Assembly: GCA_942491665.1 (NCBI GenBank)
Contig: CALOBR010000020.1
Location: forward strand, 310,001 to 374,000
Length of the DNA stretch: 64,000 nt
Reading direction: 5' to 3'
Origin: CAVQGZ01 sp942491665
GTDB taxonomy: Bacteria; Actinomycetota; Actinomycetes; Jiangellales; Jiangellaceae
Made by a program: the position numbers and the translations under genes. Shown in pieces: positions 28,336 to 36,783 of the stretch. The notes beneath the pieces were generated by a model. That model was not told the origin of the DNA and did no database searches. It saw nothing but the letters and a program-made list of their open reading frames with translations. Each line of letters starts with the position of its first letter. Position 1 is the first letter of the stretch.

Positions 28336-29313
28336 TCAGACCTGCCCGTCGAACAGGCTGGTGACCGACCCGTCCTCGAACACCTCGCGGATGGCCCGCG
28401 CGATGAGCGGAGCGATCGAGAGCACCGTCAGCCGGTCGAACTGGCACTCGTCCTGGATCGGCAGGGTGTTCGTGACGACCACCTCGCGAATCTGCGAGTT
28501 CTTCAGCCGGTCGACAGCGGGCCCGCTGAGCACGGCGTGCGTCGCCGCCACAATCACCTCGGCCGCCCCGGCCTCCAGCAGCGCCTCGGATGCCTGGGTG
28601 ATGGTGCCAGCCGTGTCGATCATGTCGTCCACGATCAGGCAGGTACGCCCGGCGACGTCACCGACGACCTCGTGCACCTTCACCTTGTTGGCCACGTCCG
28701 GGTCACGGCGCTTGTGGATGATCGCCAGCGAGGCGCCGAGCTTGTCGCTCCAGACGTCGGCGACCCGGACGCGCCCGGCGTCGGGCGAGACGACCGTCAT
28801 GCGGCGCGCGTCGTAGTTCTCCTGGATGTGCGTGGCCAGCACCGGCAGCGCCCACAGGTGGTCGACGGGTCCGTCGAAGAAGCCCTGGATCTGCGCAGTA
28901 TGCAGGTCGACTGCCATGAGCCGGTCGGCACCCGCGGCTTTGAACAGGTCGGCCAACAGCCGGGCCGAGATGGGTTCGCGACCACGGTGCTTCTTGTCCT
29001 GCCGGGCGTAGCCGTAGAACGGCGTGACCACGGTGATGCGCTTGGCGGAGGCGCGCTTGAGCGCATCCACCATGATCAGGTGCTCCATGATCCACTCGTT
29101 GACCGGCCGCGGATGGGCCTGCACGACGAACGCGTCGCACCCGCGGACGCTCTCCTCGAACCGGATGTAGAGCTCGCCGTTCGCGAAGGTCATGAACTTG
29201 GTGGGCACCGGCTCGACACCGAGGTCGGCCGCGACCTCTTCAGCGAGGTCGGCGTGTGCCCGCCCGGAGAAGAGCATGAGCGTCTTCTTGCCGGTGGTCC
29301 TGATGTGTGCCAT
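28336..29313 (-). CDS. prs: Ribose-phosphate pyrophosphokinase
   Basis: PRPP synthase makes phosphoribosyl pyrophosphate for nucleotides and, in actinobacteria, for decaprenyl-phosphoryl arabinose. Its 325 residues match the class I enzyme. Landmarks are FANGELYIRFEESVRG, the flexible catalytic loop VVTPFYGYARQDKKHRGREPIS, AVDLHTAQIQGFF, IIHKRRD, the PRPP loop CLIVDDMIDTAGT and ATHAVLSGPAVDRL. The ATG at 29313 has GGGAGG six bases upstream and adjoins the glmU stop with no spacer. The glmU-prs pair is conserved in actinobacteria. Confidence 0.97.
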   Translation of the reverse strand: MAHIRTTGKKTLMLFSGRAHADLAEEVAADLGVEPVPTKFMTFANGELYIRFEESVRGCDAFVVQAHPRPVNEWIMEHLIMVDALKRASAKRITVVTPFYGYARQDKKHRGREPISARLLADLFKAAGADRLMAVDLHTAQIQGFFDGPVDHLWALPVLATHIQENYDARRMTVVSPDAGRVRVADVWSDKLGASLAIIHKRRDPDVANKVKVHEVVGDVAGRTCLIVDDMIDTAGTITQASEALLEAGAAEVIVAATHAVLSGPAVDRLKNSQIREVVVTNTLPIQDECQFDRLTVLSIAPLIARAIREVFEDGSVTSLFDGQV

Positions 29314-30807
29314 CTATGGCCTCCCGTCGCCGCCGGCTGCAGTGTGCCCCACGTCCGCGGAGCCGGCCGACGGCGGGGCGGCAGCGGAGCTCTCCGCGGC
29401 CTGCGCCGCGGCGGCGGCCTGCGTCCCCGCCCGTCGTCGCTGCACCCAGCCCTTGATGATGCGCTGCCGAGCGCGTCCGACTGCCATCGCACCCGGAGGC
29501 ACGTCGTCGGTGATCACCGAGCCGGCCGCGGTGTAGGCGCCGTCGCCCACCGTGACGGGGGCGACGAGCATGGTGTCGCTGCCGATGCGGACGTGGTCGC
29601 CCACGACCGTGCGGTGCTTGGCCACACCGTCGTAGTTGACAACGACGGTTGCCGCGCCGATGTTGGCGCCGACCCCGATGGTGGCGTCCCCGACGTAGGA
29701 CAGGTGCGGCACCTTCGACCCCGCACCGACGCTCGACGCCTTCATCTCGACGTAGGCGCCCGCTTTCGACTTCTCCCCCAGGTCTGTGCCGGGGCGCAGG
29801 TAGGTGAAGGGTCCGACGGTGGCACCCGGGCCGATCCGGGCCCCCGTGACATGGCTGCGCACGACGCTGGCGCCCGCCTCGACGAGGGTGTCGACGAGTG
29901 AGGTGTCCGGACCGATCGTCGCGCCCTCGGCCACCTGCGTCGTCCCCGCGAGGTGGACGCCGGGCAGCAGGGTCACGTCGCGCTGCAGCCGCACGTCGAC
30001 GTCGACGTAGGTCGTCGCCGGGTCGACGACGCTCACGCCGGCCCGCATCCAGGTCGTCAGCACGCGCCGGTTCAGCTCTGCCCCGAGGGCAGCAAGCTGG
30101 ACGCGGTCGTTGACGCCCTCGGTCTGCCAGGTGTCGTCGGTGCGGAGGGTTCCGACGGTCAGCCCGTCGCCGCGTGCCAGCCGGACGACGTCGGTCAGGT
30201 AGAGCTCGCTCTGGTCGTTGTCGGCCTCGAGTCGGTCGAGGTAGCGGCGCAGCGCCGCGGAGTCGAAGGCGTAGATGCCGGAGTTGATCTCGGCGATGGC
30301 CTGCTGCCCCTCGTCGGCGTCGCGCTGCTCCACGATGGCAGCGACCTGCCCGTCGGCATCGCGCACGACCCGCCCGTACCCGGTGGGGTCGTCGACCTCG
30401 GCGGTGAGCACCGTGGCGGTCGCGCCGGCCTGCTCGTGGCGCGCCAGAAGGGCGCCTAAGGTCTGCCCGGTCAGCAGGGGGACGTCGGCGTAGGTAACGA
30501 CGATGGTGCCCTCCGGCACGTGCACCTGCGCCAGCGCGCACTCCACGGCGTGGCCGGTGCCGTGCTGCTCGTCCTGCACAGCCACCTGAGCCTGCGGCGC
30601 GATGGCGCCGAGGTGCTCGCTGACCTGGTCGCGGCCATGGCCGACCACCACGACCAGCGTGGCAGGGTCGAGGGCCGACGCGGCCGCCACCGCGTGCCCG
30701 AGCAGGGAGCGCCCGCCGATGCGGTGCATCACTTTGGGGACGGCCGACTTCATCCGGGTGCCCTCCCCGGCTGCCAGAACGATCACGGCTGCGGGCTGAG
30801 TCGACAC
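29314..30807 (-). CDS. glmU: Bifunctional GlmU uridyltransferase/acetyltransferase
   Basis: GlmU makes UDP-GlcNAc. The N-terminal uridyltransferase domain shows VIVLAAGEGTRMKSAVPKVMH, DEQHGTGHAV and VTYADVPLLTGQTL. The C-terminal left-handed beta-helix holds hexapeptide repeats with IGPGATVGPFTYLRPGTDL, KAGAYVEMK, SYVGDATIGVGANIGAATVVVNYDG and KHRTVVGDHVRIGSD. A 45-residue Ala/Ser-rich tail follows, as in the mycobacterial protein. Start choice is open: the GTG at 30807 has GGGGA five bases upstream, and the ATG at 30819 is the alternative. prs follows directly. Confidence 0.96.
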   Translation of the reverse strand: MSTQPAAVIVLAAGEGTRMKSAVPKVMHRIGGRSLLGHAVAAASALDPATLVVVVGHGRDQVSEHLGAIAPQAQVAVQDEQHGTGHAVECALAQVHVPEGTIVVTYADVPLLTGQTLGALLARHEQAGATATVLTAEVDDPTGYGRVVRDADGQVAAIVEQRDADEGQQAIAEINSGIYAFDSAALRRYLDRLEADNDQSELYLTDVVRLARGDGLTVGTLRTDDTWQTEGVNDRVQLAALGAELNRRVLTTWMRAGVSVVDPATTYVDVDVRLQRDVTLLPGVHLAGTTQVAEGATIGPDTSLVDTLVEAGASVVRSHVTGARIGPGATVGPFTYLRPGTDLGEKSKAGAYVEMKASSVGAGSKVPHLSYVGDATIGVGANIGAATVVVNYDGVAKHRTVVGDHVRIGSDTMLVAPVTVGDGAYTAAGSVITDDVPPGAMAVGRARQRIIKGWVQRRRAGTQAAAAAQAAESSAAAPPSAGSADVGHTAAGGDGRP

Positions 30808-30854
30808 GACAGTCCCCATTTCGGTGTTCAACAGCAATCGGCGCCAGCGTAGGG

Positions 30855-30926
30855 CTCCCGGGAGAGGACTCGAACCCCTACTAGCGAGACCAAAACACGC
30901 GGTGCTGCCGATTACACCACCCGGGA
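30855..30926 (-). tRNA. tRNA-Gln (anticodon UUG)
   Basis: The minus strand forms a cloverleaf with acceptor TCCCGGG/CCCGGGA and discriminator G, T-loop GGTTCGAGTCC, and anticodon loop TTTTGGT giving TTG. The anticodon stem GCGTG/CTCGC contains one T-T mismatch. CCA is not encoded. It lies upstream of glmU, between glmU and the divergent TetR gene. Confidence 0.9.
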
Positions 30927-31016
30927 CTGATGGCTCCAGTCTCGCACGTACCTCGGACGGGTCCGGCGTCCCGGCGGTGTCCCGGCGCTGTCCCGGCGGC
31001 GCCCTGCAGGCACGGC

Positions 31017-31718
31017 ATGATGGTCACCATGGCCACGGCATCCGCCCGCGACGAGGCGGCATCCCCTGCCGCGGCGCAGGGCGAGCCCGATCGCGAACCC
31101 CGCGCTCCCCGAACCCGCATGAGCGGCAACCAGCGACGCGCCCAGCTTGTCGCGGTGGCACGGGCCGTGTTCGCCGAGCGCGGCTTCGAGGGCACGTCGG
31201 TGGAGGAGATCGCCGCCCGCGCTGGGGTCTCCAAGCCCGTGGTGTACGAGCACTTCGGGGGCAAGGAGGGGCTGTACGCGGTGGTGGTCGACCGCGAGAT
31301 GCAGACGCTGCTGGCCAGCGTGTCGGCGGCCCTGCAGAGCGAGGGACACCCACGCACGGTGCTGGAGCGCGGCGCGCTGGCCCTGCTGGACTACATCGAG
31401 ACCTCGACCGACGGCTTTCGCATCCTCGTGCGCGACTCCCCCGTCAGCCAGGCCACCGGGTCGTTCGCCAGCCTGCTCTCCGACGCGGCCGGGCAGGTGG
31501 AGCACATCCTGGCCGAGGAGCTCATCAGTCGTGGCCTGGACGACACGGTGGCCCCCATGTACGCCCAGATGCTCGTGGGCATGGTCGCGCTGACCGGCCA
31601 GTGGTGGCTGGACGCCCAGCAGCCGGCGAAGCAAGAGGTGGCCGCCCACCTGGTGAACCTGGCCTGGAACGGGCTCTCGGGCATGGAACGCAACCCGGCT
31701 CTCGGCGGGCGGCCGTGA
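31017..31718 (+). CDS. TetR family transcriptional regulator
   Basis: This is a 233-residue TetR repressor. A basic N-terminal extension (about 35 residues) leads to the helix-turn-helix RRAQLVAVARAVFAERGFEGTSVEEIAARAGVSKPVVYEHFGGKEGLYAVVVDREM. The remainder is a helical ligand-binding domain. Mycobacteria also carry a TetR gene next to glmU (Rv1019). The first ATG, 31017, has GCAGG six bases upstream. ATG codons at 31020 and 31029 are also possible. The stop overlaps the start of the MarR gene (GTGA), so the two regulators are co-expressed. Confidence 0.88.
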   Translation: MMVTMATASARDEAASPAAAQGEPDREPRAPRTRMSGNQRRAQLVAVARAVFAERGFEGTSVEEIAARAGVSKPVVYEHFGGKEGLYAVVVDREMQTLLASVSAALQSEGHPRTVLERGALALLDYIETSTDGFRILVRDSPVSQATGSFASLLSDAAGQVEHILAEELISRGLDDTVAPMYAQMLVGMVALTGQWWLDAQQPAKQEVAAHLVNLAWNGLSGMERNPALGGRP

Positions 31719-32230
31719 CGGGGGCCGACGAGGTCGACCGTATCGCTGCGGCCTGGGCGCGTGAGCAGCCCGACGTCGACCTGTCCCCCCTGCACGTGCT
31801 CTCCCGGGTCACCCGACTGGCCCGACACCTCGACCGGGCGCGGCGCGCCGCGTTCAGCGCACACGGGCTCGAGGCCGGCGAGTTCGACGTGCTGGCTGCC
31901 CTGCGTCGCAGCGGGCCGCCGTACGAACAGTCACCGGGGCGTCTCGGCACGCGGACGATGGTGACGAGCGGCACGATGACAGCGCGTCTGGACAAGCTCG
32001 AGAGCCGTGGGCTCGTCGGTCGGCGTACCGACCCGGACGACCGCCGTGCCGTCATCGTGGCGCTGACGCCCGCCGGCAGCGACGTCGTGGGCGCTGCCCT
32101 GGCCAGCCTGTTGGAGCAGGAGCACGCCCTGCTGGCGGCCGTGTCGGGCGACGACCAGCGCAGGCTGGCCGACCTGCTCCGGAAGATCCTCGTCCCGCTG
32201 GATGGACCACCGGCGCCCCGCTACCCGTAG
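31715..32230 (+). CDS. MarR family transcriptional regulator
   Basis: This is a 171-residue winged-helix regulator. It has a dimerisation helix (SPLHVLSRVTRLARHLDRARRAAFSAHGLEAGEFDVLAAL), a recognition region (LGTRTMVTSGTMTARLDKLESRGLVGRRTDPDDRRAVIVALTPAG) and a C-terminal helix. The DPDDRRA wing motif is typical of MarR proteins that sense phenolics or oxidants. The ligand is not known. It is translationally coupled to the preceding TetR gene and has no other same-strand partner. The target genes are not evident here. Confidence 0.9.
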   Translation: MTGADEVDRIAAAWAREQPDVDLSPLHVLSRVTRLARHLDRARRAAFSAHGLEAGEFDVLAALRRSGPPYEQSPGRLGTRTMVTSGTMTARLDKLESRGLVGRRTDPDDRRAVIVALTPAGSDVVGAALASLLEQEHALLAAVSGDDQRRLADLLRKILVPLDGPPAPRYP

Positions 32231-32307
32231 GTGGCGGGGCGTGTCGTCGCAGTGCGGTTCTCCGCGCTCTGGCGACCCAGATGCCGCACAGACACCGCCC
32301 CGGCACC
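32230..32307. terminator. Long imperfect hairpin between convergent genes
   Basis: Left arm 32230-32257 (GGTGGCGGGGC, GTGTC, GTGCGG) pairs imperfectly with right arm 32283-32307 read in reverse (GGTGCCGGGGC, GGTGTC, TGTGCGG). It lies exactly between the stops of marR (plus) and ispE (minus), so it probably ends both transcripts. No T-run follows. Confidence 0.5.
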
Positions 32308-32315
32308 CCAGGCCA

Positions 32316-33269
32316 CTAGGCCGGGACGACGCGGGCCCCTGCGGCGGCGCCGCCGGTGGCGACGGCGTCGACACAGGTACCGCCCTCCACCAGGTCGGCA
32401 GCCAGGTTGTGGGCCGCGTCGTCGTCGGCGGCGAGGAACACGACAGTCGGCCCTGAGCCCGACACGACGCCTCCGACGGCACCCAGGCCGCGGCCCTCGT
32501 CGAGCACCTCACGCAGCTGCGGGCGCAGTTGGAGAGCGGCCGCCTGCAGGTCGTTGTCGAGGTGCTCGGCCACGGCGGTCACGTCGGAGTGCCGAAGAGC
32601 GGTGAGCAGCGCGTCCGGCACGGCGGGGGGGCCGACCGAGGCGTCCGCGCGCATCCGGTCGAGCTCGGCGTAGACAGCGGGGGTCGACAGGCCACCGTCG
32701 GCGACCGCGACAACCCAGCTGAGGCGGGCCGGCGCCATGACCGGCGCGAGCTGGTCGCCACGGCCCGAGCCGAGGGCCGTGCCGCCGTGCAGCGCGAAGG
32801 GGACGTCGGAGCCCAGCCGGGCGCCGAGGGTCGCCAGCTCGGCCCGCCCGCAGCCGGTCTCCCACACGGCGTCGCAGGCCACGAGTGCGGCGGCGGCGTC
32901 CGCGCTGCCACCGGCCAGCCCGCCGGCGACGGGGATGCGCTTGACGATCGTGAGCCGCACCCCGCACTCCACGCCGGCGTAGCGCCCGAGGGCGCGCGCG
33001 GCCCGGGCGGCGAGGTTGGACTCGTCGCGCGGGACGGCGGCGACGTCGACGGTCGCGCCGTCGGCAGCGACGACATCGATCGTGACGCGCCCTGCGTCGT
33101 CACGCTCGGCCACCACCTCGTCGCCGAGGTGCAGCGCGTGGAAGACCGTGGCCAGGTCGTGGAAGCCGTCGCGCCGACGCGGGCCCACCCCGAGATAGAT
33201 GTTGATCTTCGCGGGTGCGCGGGCGGTGACGGCTGGCTGCGCACTCGCAGAACTCCGCAGCCCTCTCAC
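32316..33269 (-). CDS. ispE: 4-diphosphocytidyl-2-C-methyl-D-erythritol kinase
   Basis: IspE is a GHMP kinase of the MEP isoprenoid pathway. The product is 317 residues. The substrate region is ARAPAKINIYLGVGPRRRDGFHDLATVFHAL. The ATP loop is VAGGLAGGSADAAAAL, followed by GSDVPFALHGGTALGSGRGD with the catalytic Asp, and the third GHMP motif is VVSGSGPTVVFLA. The GTG at 33269 lies 12 bases after the rsmA stop. The order rpfB-rsmA-ispE is conserved in actinobacteria. Confidence 0.94.
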   Translation of the reverse strand: MRGLRSSASAQPAVTARAPAKINIYLGVGPRRRDGFHDLATVFHALHLGDEVVAERDDAGRVTIDVVAADGATVDVAAVPRDESNLAARAARALGRYAGVECGVRLTIVKRIPVAGGLAGGSADAAAALVACDAVWETGCGRAELATLGARLGSDVPFALHGGTALGSGRGDQLAPVMAPARLSWVVAVADGGLSTPAVYAELDRMRADASVGPPAVPDALLTALRHSDVTAVAEHLDNDLQAAALQLRPQLREVLDEGRGLGAVGGVVSGSGPTVVFLAADDDAAHNLAADLVEGGTCVDAVATGGAAAGARVVPA

Positions 33270-33281
33270 GGGGGTCAGACG

Positions 33282-34160
33282 CTAGCGCCGGGGACGGTTC
33301 TCGGCGATCCGGGCGAACTCCTCGACGCCGAGGCGCTCACCGCGCAGGCCCGGGTCGACGCCGGCAGCGCGCAGTGCCTGCTCGGCAAGGACGGGTGAGC
33401 CGGCCCAGCCGGCGAGTGCTGCGCGCAGGCTCTTGCGCCGCTGCGCGAACGCGGCCTCGACCGCTGCGAACACTTCCCGCCGGGGTGCCGTCGTGGGGGG
33501 CGGGGCGCCGCGGGTGAACCGCACCAGCGAGGAGTCCACGTTGGGCACCGGCCAGAAGACCGAGCGCGACACCGACCCCGCCGGCTCGGCGCGCCCGTAC
33601 CAGGCCAGCTTGACCGAGGGAGCGCCGTACGTGCGCGATCCCGGCGGCGCGGTGAGCCGGTCGGCAACCTCTGCCTGCACCATCACCATGGCCCGGCGCA
33701 GCGAGTCGATCGCGTCCACGAGGTGCAGCAGCACCGGCACCGACACGTTGTAGGGCAGGTTCGCGACCAGCGCGGTGGGCGCTGCACTCACGTCGCCCAG
33801 ATGCTCGACGCGCAGCGTGAGCGCGTCCTGCTCCAGCACGACGAGGCGTTGCGCCGCCGCCGTGCCGCCGAGGCGCTCGACCGTCGCCGACAGAGCGCCG
33901 GCCAGACGTGCGTCGATCTCCACCGCCACGACGCGTGCCACCGCGTCCAGCAGGGGCAGGGTCAGTGATCCCAGCCCCGGGCCGACCTCGAGCACGACGT
34001 CGTCAGGGTCGAGGTGCGCGGCAGCCACGATGCGCCGCACCGTGTTGGCGTCGTGCACGAAGTTCTGCCCGCGCCGCTTCGATGGCTCCAGCCCGATCTC
34101 GGCGCACAGACGACGAACCTCGGCGGGCCCGAGGCCGACCGAGGTTCGTCGTGGTGTCAT
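33282..34160 (-). CDS. rsmA: 16S rRNA dimethyladenosine transferase RsmA/KsgA
   Basis: This enzyme dimethylates two adjacent adenosines near the 3' end of 16S rRNA. The product is 292 residues. Landmarks are RRGQNFVHDANTVRRIV, the SAM loop VLEVGPGLGSLTLPLL, VVAVEIDARL, ALVANLPYNVSVPVLL (NLPY catalytic motif), VMVQAEVADRL and FWPVPNVDSSLVRF. The ATG at 34160 is preceded by TAGGCT with a seven-base gap and no ribosome-binding site, so the message is probably leaderless. It lies 37 bases after the first rpf stop. Confidence 0.95.
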   Translation of the reverse strand: MTPRRTSVGLGPAEVRRLCAEIGLEPSKRRGQNFVHDANTVRRIVAAAHLDPDDVVLEVGPGLGSLTLPLLDAVARVVAVEIDARLAGALSATVERLGGTAAAQRLVVLEQDALTLRVEHLGDVSAAPTALVANLPYNVSVPVLLHLVDAIDSLRRAMVMVQAEVADRLTAPPGSRTYGAPSVKLAWYGRAEPAGSVSRSVFWPVPNVDSSLVRFTRGAPPPTTAPRREVFAAVEAAFAQRRKSLRAALAGWAGSPVLAEQALRAAGVDPGLRGERLGVEEFARIAENRPRR

Positions 34161-34167
34161 GGCGGGG

Positions 34168-34173
34168 AGCCTA
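34168..34173 (-). promoter_or_regulatory. -10 element of leaderless rsmA
   Basis: TAGGCT on the minus strand is followed by seven bases and then the ATG at 34160. It fits the TANNNT-N6/7-start pattern seen at several genes in this window. Confidence 0.5.
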
Positions 34174-34197
34174 GAGCGGCTCCCCAGCGCCATTGCG

Positions 34198-35346
34198 CTA
34201 GCGCGGCAGTCCCAGCTTCGACGCGCACGCCGGCCAGTCGCCGTAGCCACCGCGGGCGTCGCGCACCTTGCTAGCGATCGCGATCTGCTGCTCCCGGCTG
34301 GCCTGGTTGGCCGTCGAGGCGTACTGGCCACCTCCGTAGGCCAGCCACGTGCCGGAGGAGAACTGCAGACCGCCGTAGTAGCCGTTGCCGGTGTTGATCG
34401 CCCAGTTGCCACCGGACTCGCACTGCGCGAGCGCGTCCCAGGGACCCGACGACACGGGCGGAGCCACCGGACGCGACTTCGTGCCCTCGCGGACGACACG
34501 ATCGACGGGCGCAGCGGTCACGTTCCTGCTGACGACCTCGCGGTCGGTGCGCACAGTGCCCAGGTAGCTCACCTCGACGGTCTGAGTAGCCGAGCCGGGG
34601 CTGCCGACCTGGTCGACCACGGACTCACCCTCGTACATGGAGGAGTCGTCGCGCACGACCGTCTTGGCGCCAACCTCGACCGTCTGGGTGAGGGTCTCGC
34701 TCCAGGCCTGGCGCACGCGAATCGTGTCGCCGTCGGCGATCGAGGCGTCCGCTCCGCCCACGATGCGTCCGCCCGCGCCGGGGCGGACCCCCGCCTCACG
34801 GACGGCCTCTCCAGCCGTGACCGCCGTGGTGGTCACGGTCTGCGTGGTGGTGTCGGAGCCGACGACGGTGATGGTGACGTCCTTGGGGGTGCTGACCACG
34901 AGGGTCAGGCCGTCGCGGCTGATGCCGGCCGAACGCGACACCGACGTCTGCGCACCGGAGCGCACGCCTATCTCACCGAGCAGCTCGTCGACCGACAGGG
35001 CGGTCGTCCAGAGGCGGTCGGTCTCACCGTCGACGCTCAGATCGACTGGGCGCGCGAAGGCGACCTCGACCTGGCTGCCGTCGGTGAGGGTGGAGTCGGG
35101 GCCGGGCACGACCAGGTCGCGGGGTCCGGTCGCGAGGTCTTCGCGCTCGAGCAGCCCGGTGACGTCGTCGGCAGTCGTGTAGACGGTGCTGGTCTCGCCG
35201 TCGACCGTGAGCGTGACGGTGTTGGTCAACGCGAAGAAGCCGCCGACGGCCACGGCGCCAGCGCCGAGCGCTGCGGCGCCGAGCGCGAGCCGGCCGCGAC
35301 GCGTGCTCGGAAGGCGACGGTGAGGGGCGGTGGTGGTGCTCGACAT
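34198..35346 (-). CDS. rpfB: RpfB-type resuscitation-promoting factor, copy 1
   Basis: This is an exported cell-wall lytic transglycosylase-like factor of 382 residues. One N-terminal transmembrane anchor (LALGAAALGAGAVAVGGFFAL) is followed by three DUF348 repeats (TVTLTVDGETSTVYTTADDV, then PVDLSVDGE and DVTITVVGSD), a G5 domain (about 215-290) and the Rpf domain. The latter runs WDALAQCESGGNWAINTGNGYYGGLQFSSGTW, with catalytic Glu and the two disulfide Cys, to ACASKLGLPR. The ATG at 35346 has AGGAG six bases upstream. The ATG at 35352 sits too close to that site. Its last 200 bases are almost identical to copy 2. Confidence 0.94.
   Translation of the reverse strand: MSSTTTAPHRRLPSTRRGRLALGAAALGAGAVAVGGFFALTNTVTLTVDGETSTVYTTADDVTGLLEREDLATGPRDLVVPGPDSTLTDGSQVEVAFARPVDLSVDGETDRLWTTALSVDELLGEIGVRSGAQTSVSRSAGISRDGLTLVVSTPKDVTITVVGSDTTTQTVTTTAVTAGEAVREAGVRPGAGGRIVGGADASIADGDTIRVRQAWSETLTQTVEVGAKTVVRDDSSMYEGESVVDQVGSPGSATQTVEVSYLGTVRTDREVVSRNVTAAPVDRVVREGTKSRPVAPPVSSGPWDALAQCESGGNWAINTGNGYYGGLQFSSGTWLAYGGGQYASTANQASREQQIAIASKVRDARGGYGDWPACASKLGLPR
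34214..34410 (-). repeat. Direct repeat, copy 1 (Rpf domain coding)
   Basis: This 197-base segment equals 35514-35710 apart from three substitutions (34273, 34399, 34400). It encodes most of the Rpf catalytic domain, while flanking parts of the two genes are clearly diverged. This indicates recent gene conversion or strong selection on one segment. Confidence 0.9.
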
Positions 35347-35418
35347 GAGCATCTCCTGGGGTGTTGGGGGTTTCGGGGCCGCAGCGGCACGAAGCGTCGA
35401 GGCTCACGCGCTGCGCTG

Positions 35419-35439
35419 CGTTATCGATTCGTGATGAAC
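35419..35439. promoter_or_regulatory. 21-base motif upstream of rpfB copy 1
   Basis: On the plus strand CGTTATCGA-TT-CGTGATGAAC lies 73-93 bases upstream of the copy 1 start. The same motif with AA in the centre lies upstream of copy 2 in the opposite orientation relative to its gene. It is a shared regulatory site candidate. Confidence 0.55.
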
Positions 35440-35497
35440 GTGCCCGCCAATGCCGAAGTCGAAACCTCGAGGGCCGACTCGGCTGCGTTGCAGCAGG

Positions 35498-36703
35498 TCA
35501 GCGGGGCAGACCGAGCTTCGACGCGCACGCCGGCCAGTCGCCGTAGCCACCGCGGGCGTCGCGCACCTTGCTCGCGATCGCGATCTGCTGCTCCCGGCTG
35601 GCCTGGTTGGCCGTCGAGGCGTACTGGCCACCTCCGTAGGCCAGCCACGTGCCGGAGGAGAACTGCAGACCGCCGTAGTAGCCGTTGCCGGTGTTGATTC
35701 CCCAGTTGCCGCCCGACTCGCACTGGGCCAACGCGTCCCAGGGGCCACCGGAGACGCTGGGTGCTGGCGCGGCCGGCGCGGCCGGCGCAGATGGCGCGGA
35801 CGGCGCGGACACGGGCTGCGGGGCCGGCTCGGGGGCCGGACGCGGGGTGGTGCCGACGAGGACGACACGGTCGACCGGCGGCGTGGTCACCGTGTTGGAC
35901 AGCAGCTTCTCGCCCTGCTTCTGCCCGCCCAGCAGCGCAACGCGGTAGACGCGGGTGCGCTCGCCGACCCGACCCTCCTGCTCCACGCGCTCCTCGTCGG
36001 TGAACAGGTCGGAGGACTCACGGGTGATCGTGCGGTAGTCGACGGTGCTCGTCTCGGTGCGCTTCGTCGTGGTGAACCGCGCGAGGGTGATGGTCGTGCC
36101 GTCGCTGAGCGCGGACGAGGCGGCGGGAACCACCTCGTCACGTCGCCCGAGCTCGATGCCGGCCGAGTCCAAGGCCTCACCAACCGTGGTCGACGTGACG
36201 ACGAGCGGCAGACGGGTGTCGCCGTCGACGATCACCACCTGCTTGGGGGTGCGGATCGCCACCTCGAAGCCGTCGCGGCCGATGCCCGCCGAGCGTGACA
36301 CCGTGGTGGTGACGGCGCCCTCGCGTAGGCCGAGCTCGCCGAGCAGCTCCTCCACCGACAGCGCGGTGGTGGTGACGTCGTCGGTGACGCCGTCGAGCGT
36401 CACGGTGACGTCGCGCGCGTACGCGACCTCGATCTGTGTGCCGTCCTGCAGGGGAGAGTCGAGGGACGGGACGACCAGGTCGTCTGACGTGACCTCGATT
36501 CCCTCGGCGTCAAGGACGTCGGCGACCGTCTCACCGAAGCTGAGCACCTGCGAGTCGTCCCCGTCCACGGTCACGGTCACGGCGGACGACGCAGCGGAGA
36601 CGCCGACGGCTGCCAGGCCACCAACGACAGCCAGACCGGCGACGATGCCACCGCGACGCCACCAACGGCGGCTGGAAGGAGCGGACGTGGGCACAGGGCG
36701 CAT
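35498..36703 (-). CDS. rpfB: RpfB-type resuscitation-promoting factor, copy 2
   Basis: This is a 401-residue paralogue of the downstream rpfB with the same plan: a transmembrane anchor (IVAGLAVVGGLAAVGVSAA), three DUF348 repeats (VTVTVDGDDSQVLSF, DVTVTLDGVTDDV, QVVIVDGDTRLPLVV), a G5 domain, an Ala/Pro/Ser linker of about 40 residues that copy 1 lacks, and the Rpf domain WDALAQCESGGNWGINTGNGYYGG with the catalytic Glu. The start ATG at 36703 has no clear ribosome-binding site. In mycobacteria a single rpfB sits at this position between tatD and ksgA, so the tandem pair is a local duplication. Confidence 0.94.
   Translation of the reverse strand: MRPVPTSAPSSRRWWRRGGIVAGLAVVGGLAAVGVSAASSAVTVTVDGDDSQVLSFGETVADVLDAEGIEVTSDDLVVPSLDSPLQDGTQIEVAYARDVTVTLDGVTDDVTTTALSVEELLGELGLREGAVTTTVSRSAGIGRDGFEVAIRTPKQVVIVDGDTRLPLVVTSTTVGEALDSAGIELGRRDEVVPAASSALSDGTTITLARFTTTKRTETSTVDYRTITRESSDLFTDEERVEQEGRVGERTRVYRVALLGGQKQGEKLLSNTVTTPPVDRVVLVGTTPRPAPEPAPQPVSAPSAPSAPAAPAAPAPSVSGGPWDALAQCESGGNWGINTGNGYYGGLQFSSGTWLAYGGGQYASTANQASREQQIAIASKVRDARGGYGDWPACASKLGLPR
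35514..35710 (-). repeat. Direct repeat, copy 2 (Rpf domain coding)
   Basis: This is the partner of 34214-34410, offset by exactly 1300 bases, with 194 of 197 positions identical. Confidence 0.9.
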
Positions 36704-36762
36704 ACGAGGGGATCCAAAGGTCGAGGGGGTGGCGGCGGGTCAACAACCCGCGCCGGCCAATT

Positions 36763-36783
36763 GTTCATCACGTTTCGATAACG
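36763..36783. promoter_or_regulatory. 21-base motif upstream of rpfB copy 2
   Basis: Read on the minus strand this is CGTTATCGA-AA-CGTGATGAAC, 60-80 bases upstream of the start, 19 of 21 identical to the site at 35419-35439. It overlaps GATAAC (36777-36782), and GGTAAC follows at 36788-36793, an 11-base direct repeat of the kind bound by OmpR-type regulators such as MtrA. A GCGGGT/ACCCGC hairpin lies in the leader at 36735-36751. Confidence 0.5.
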
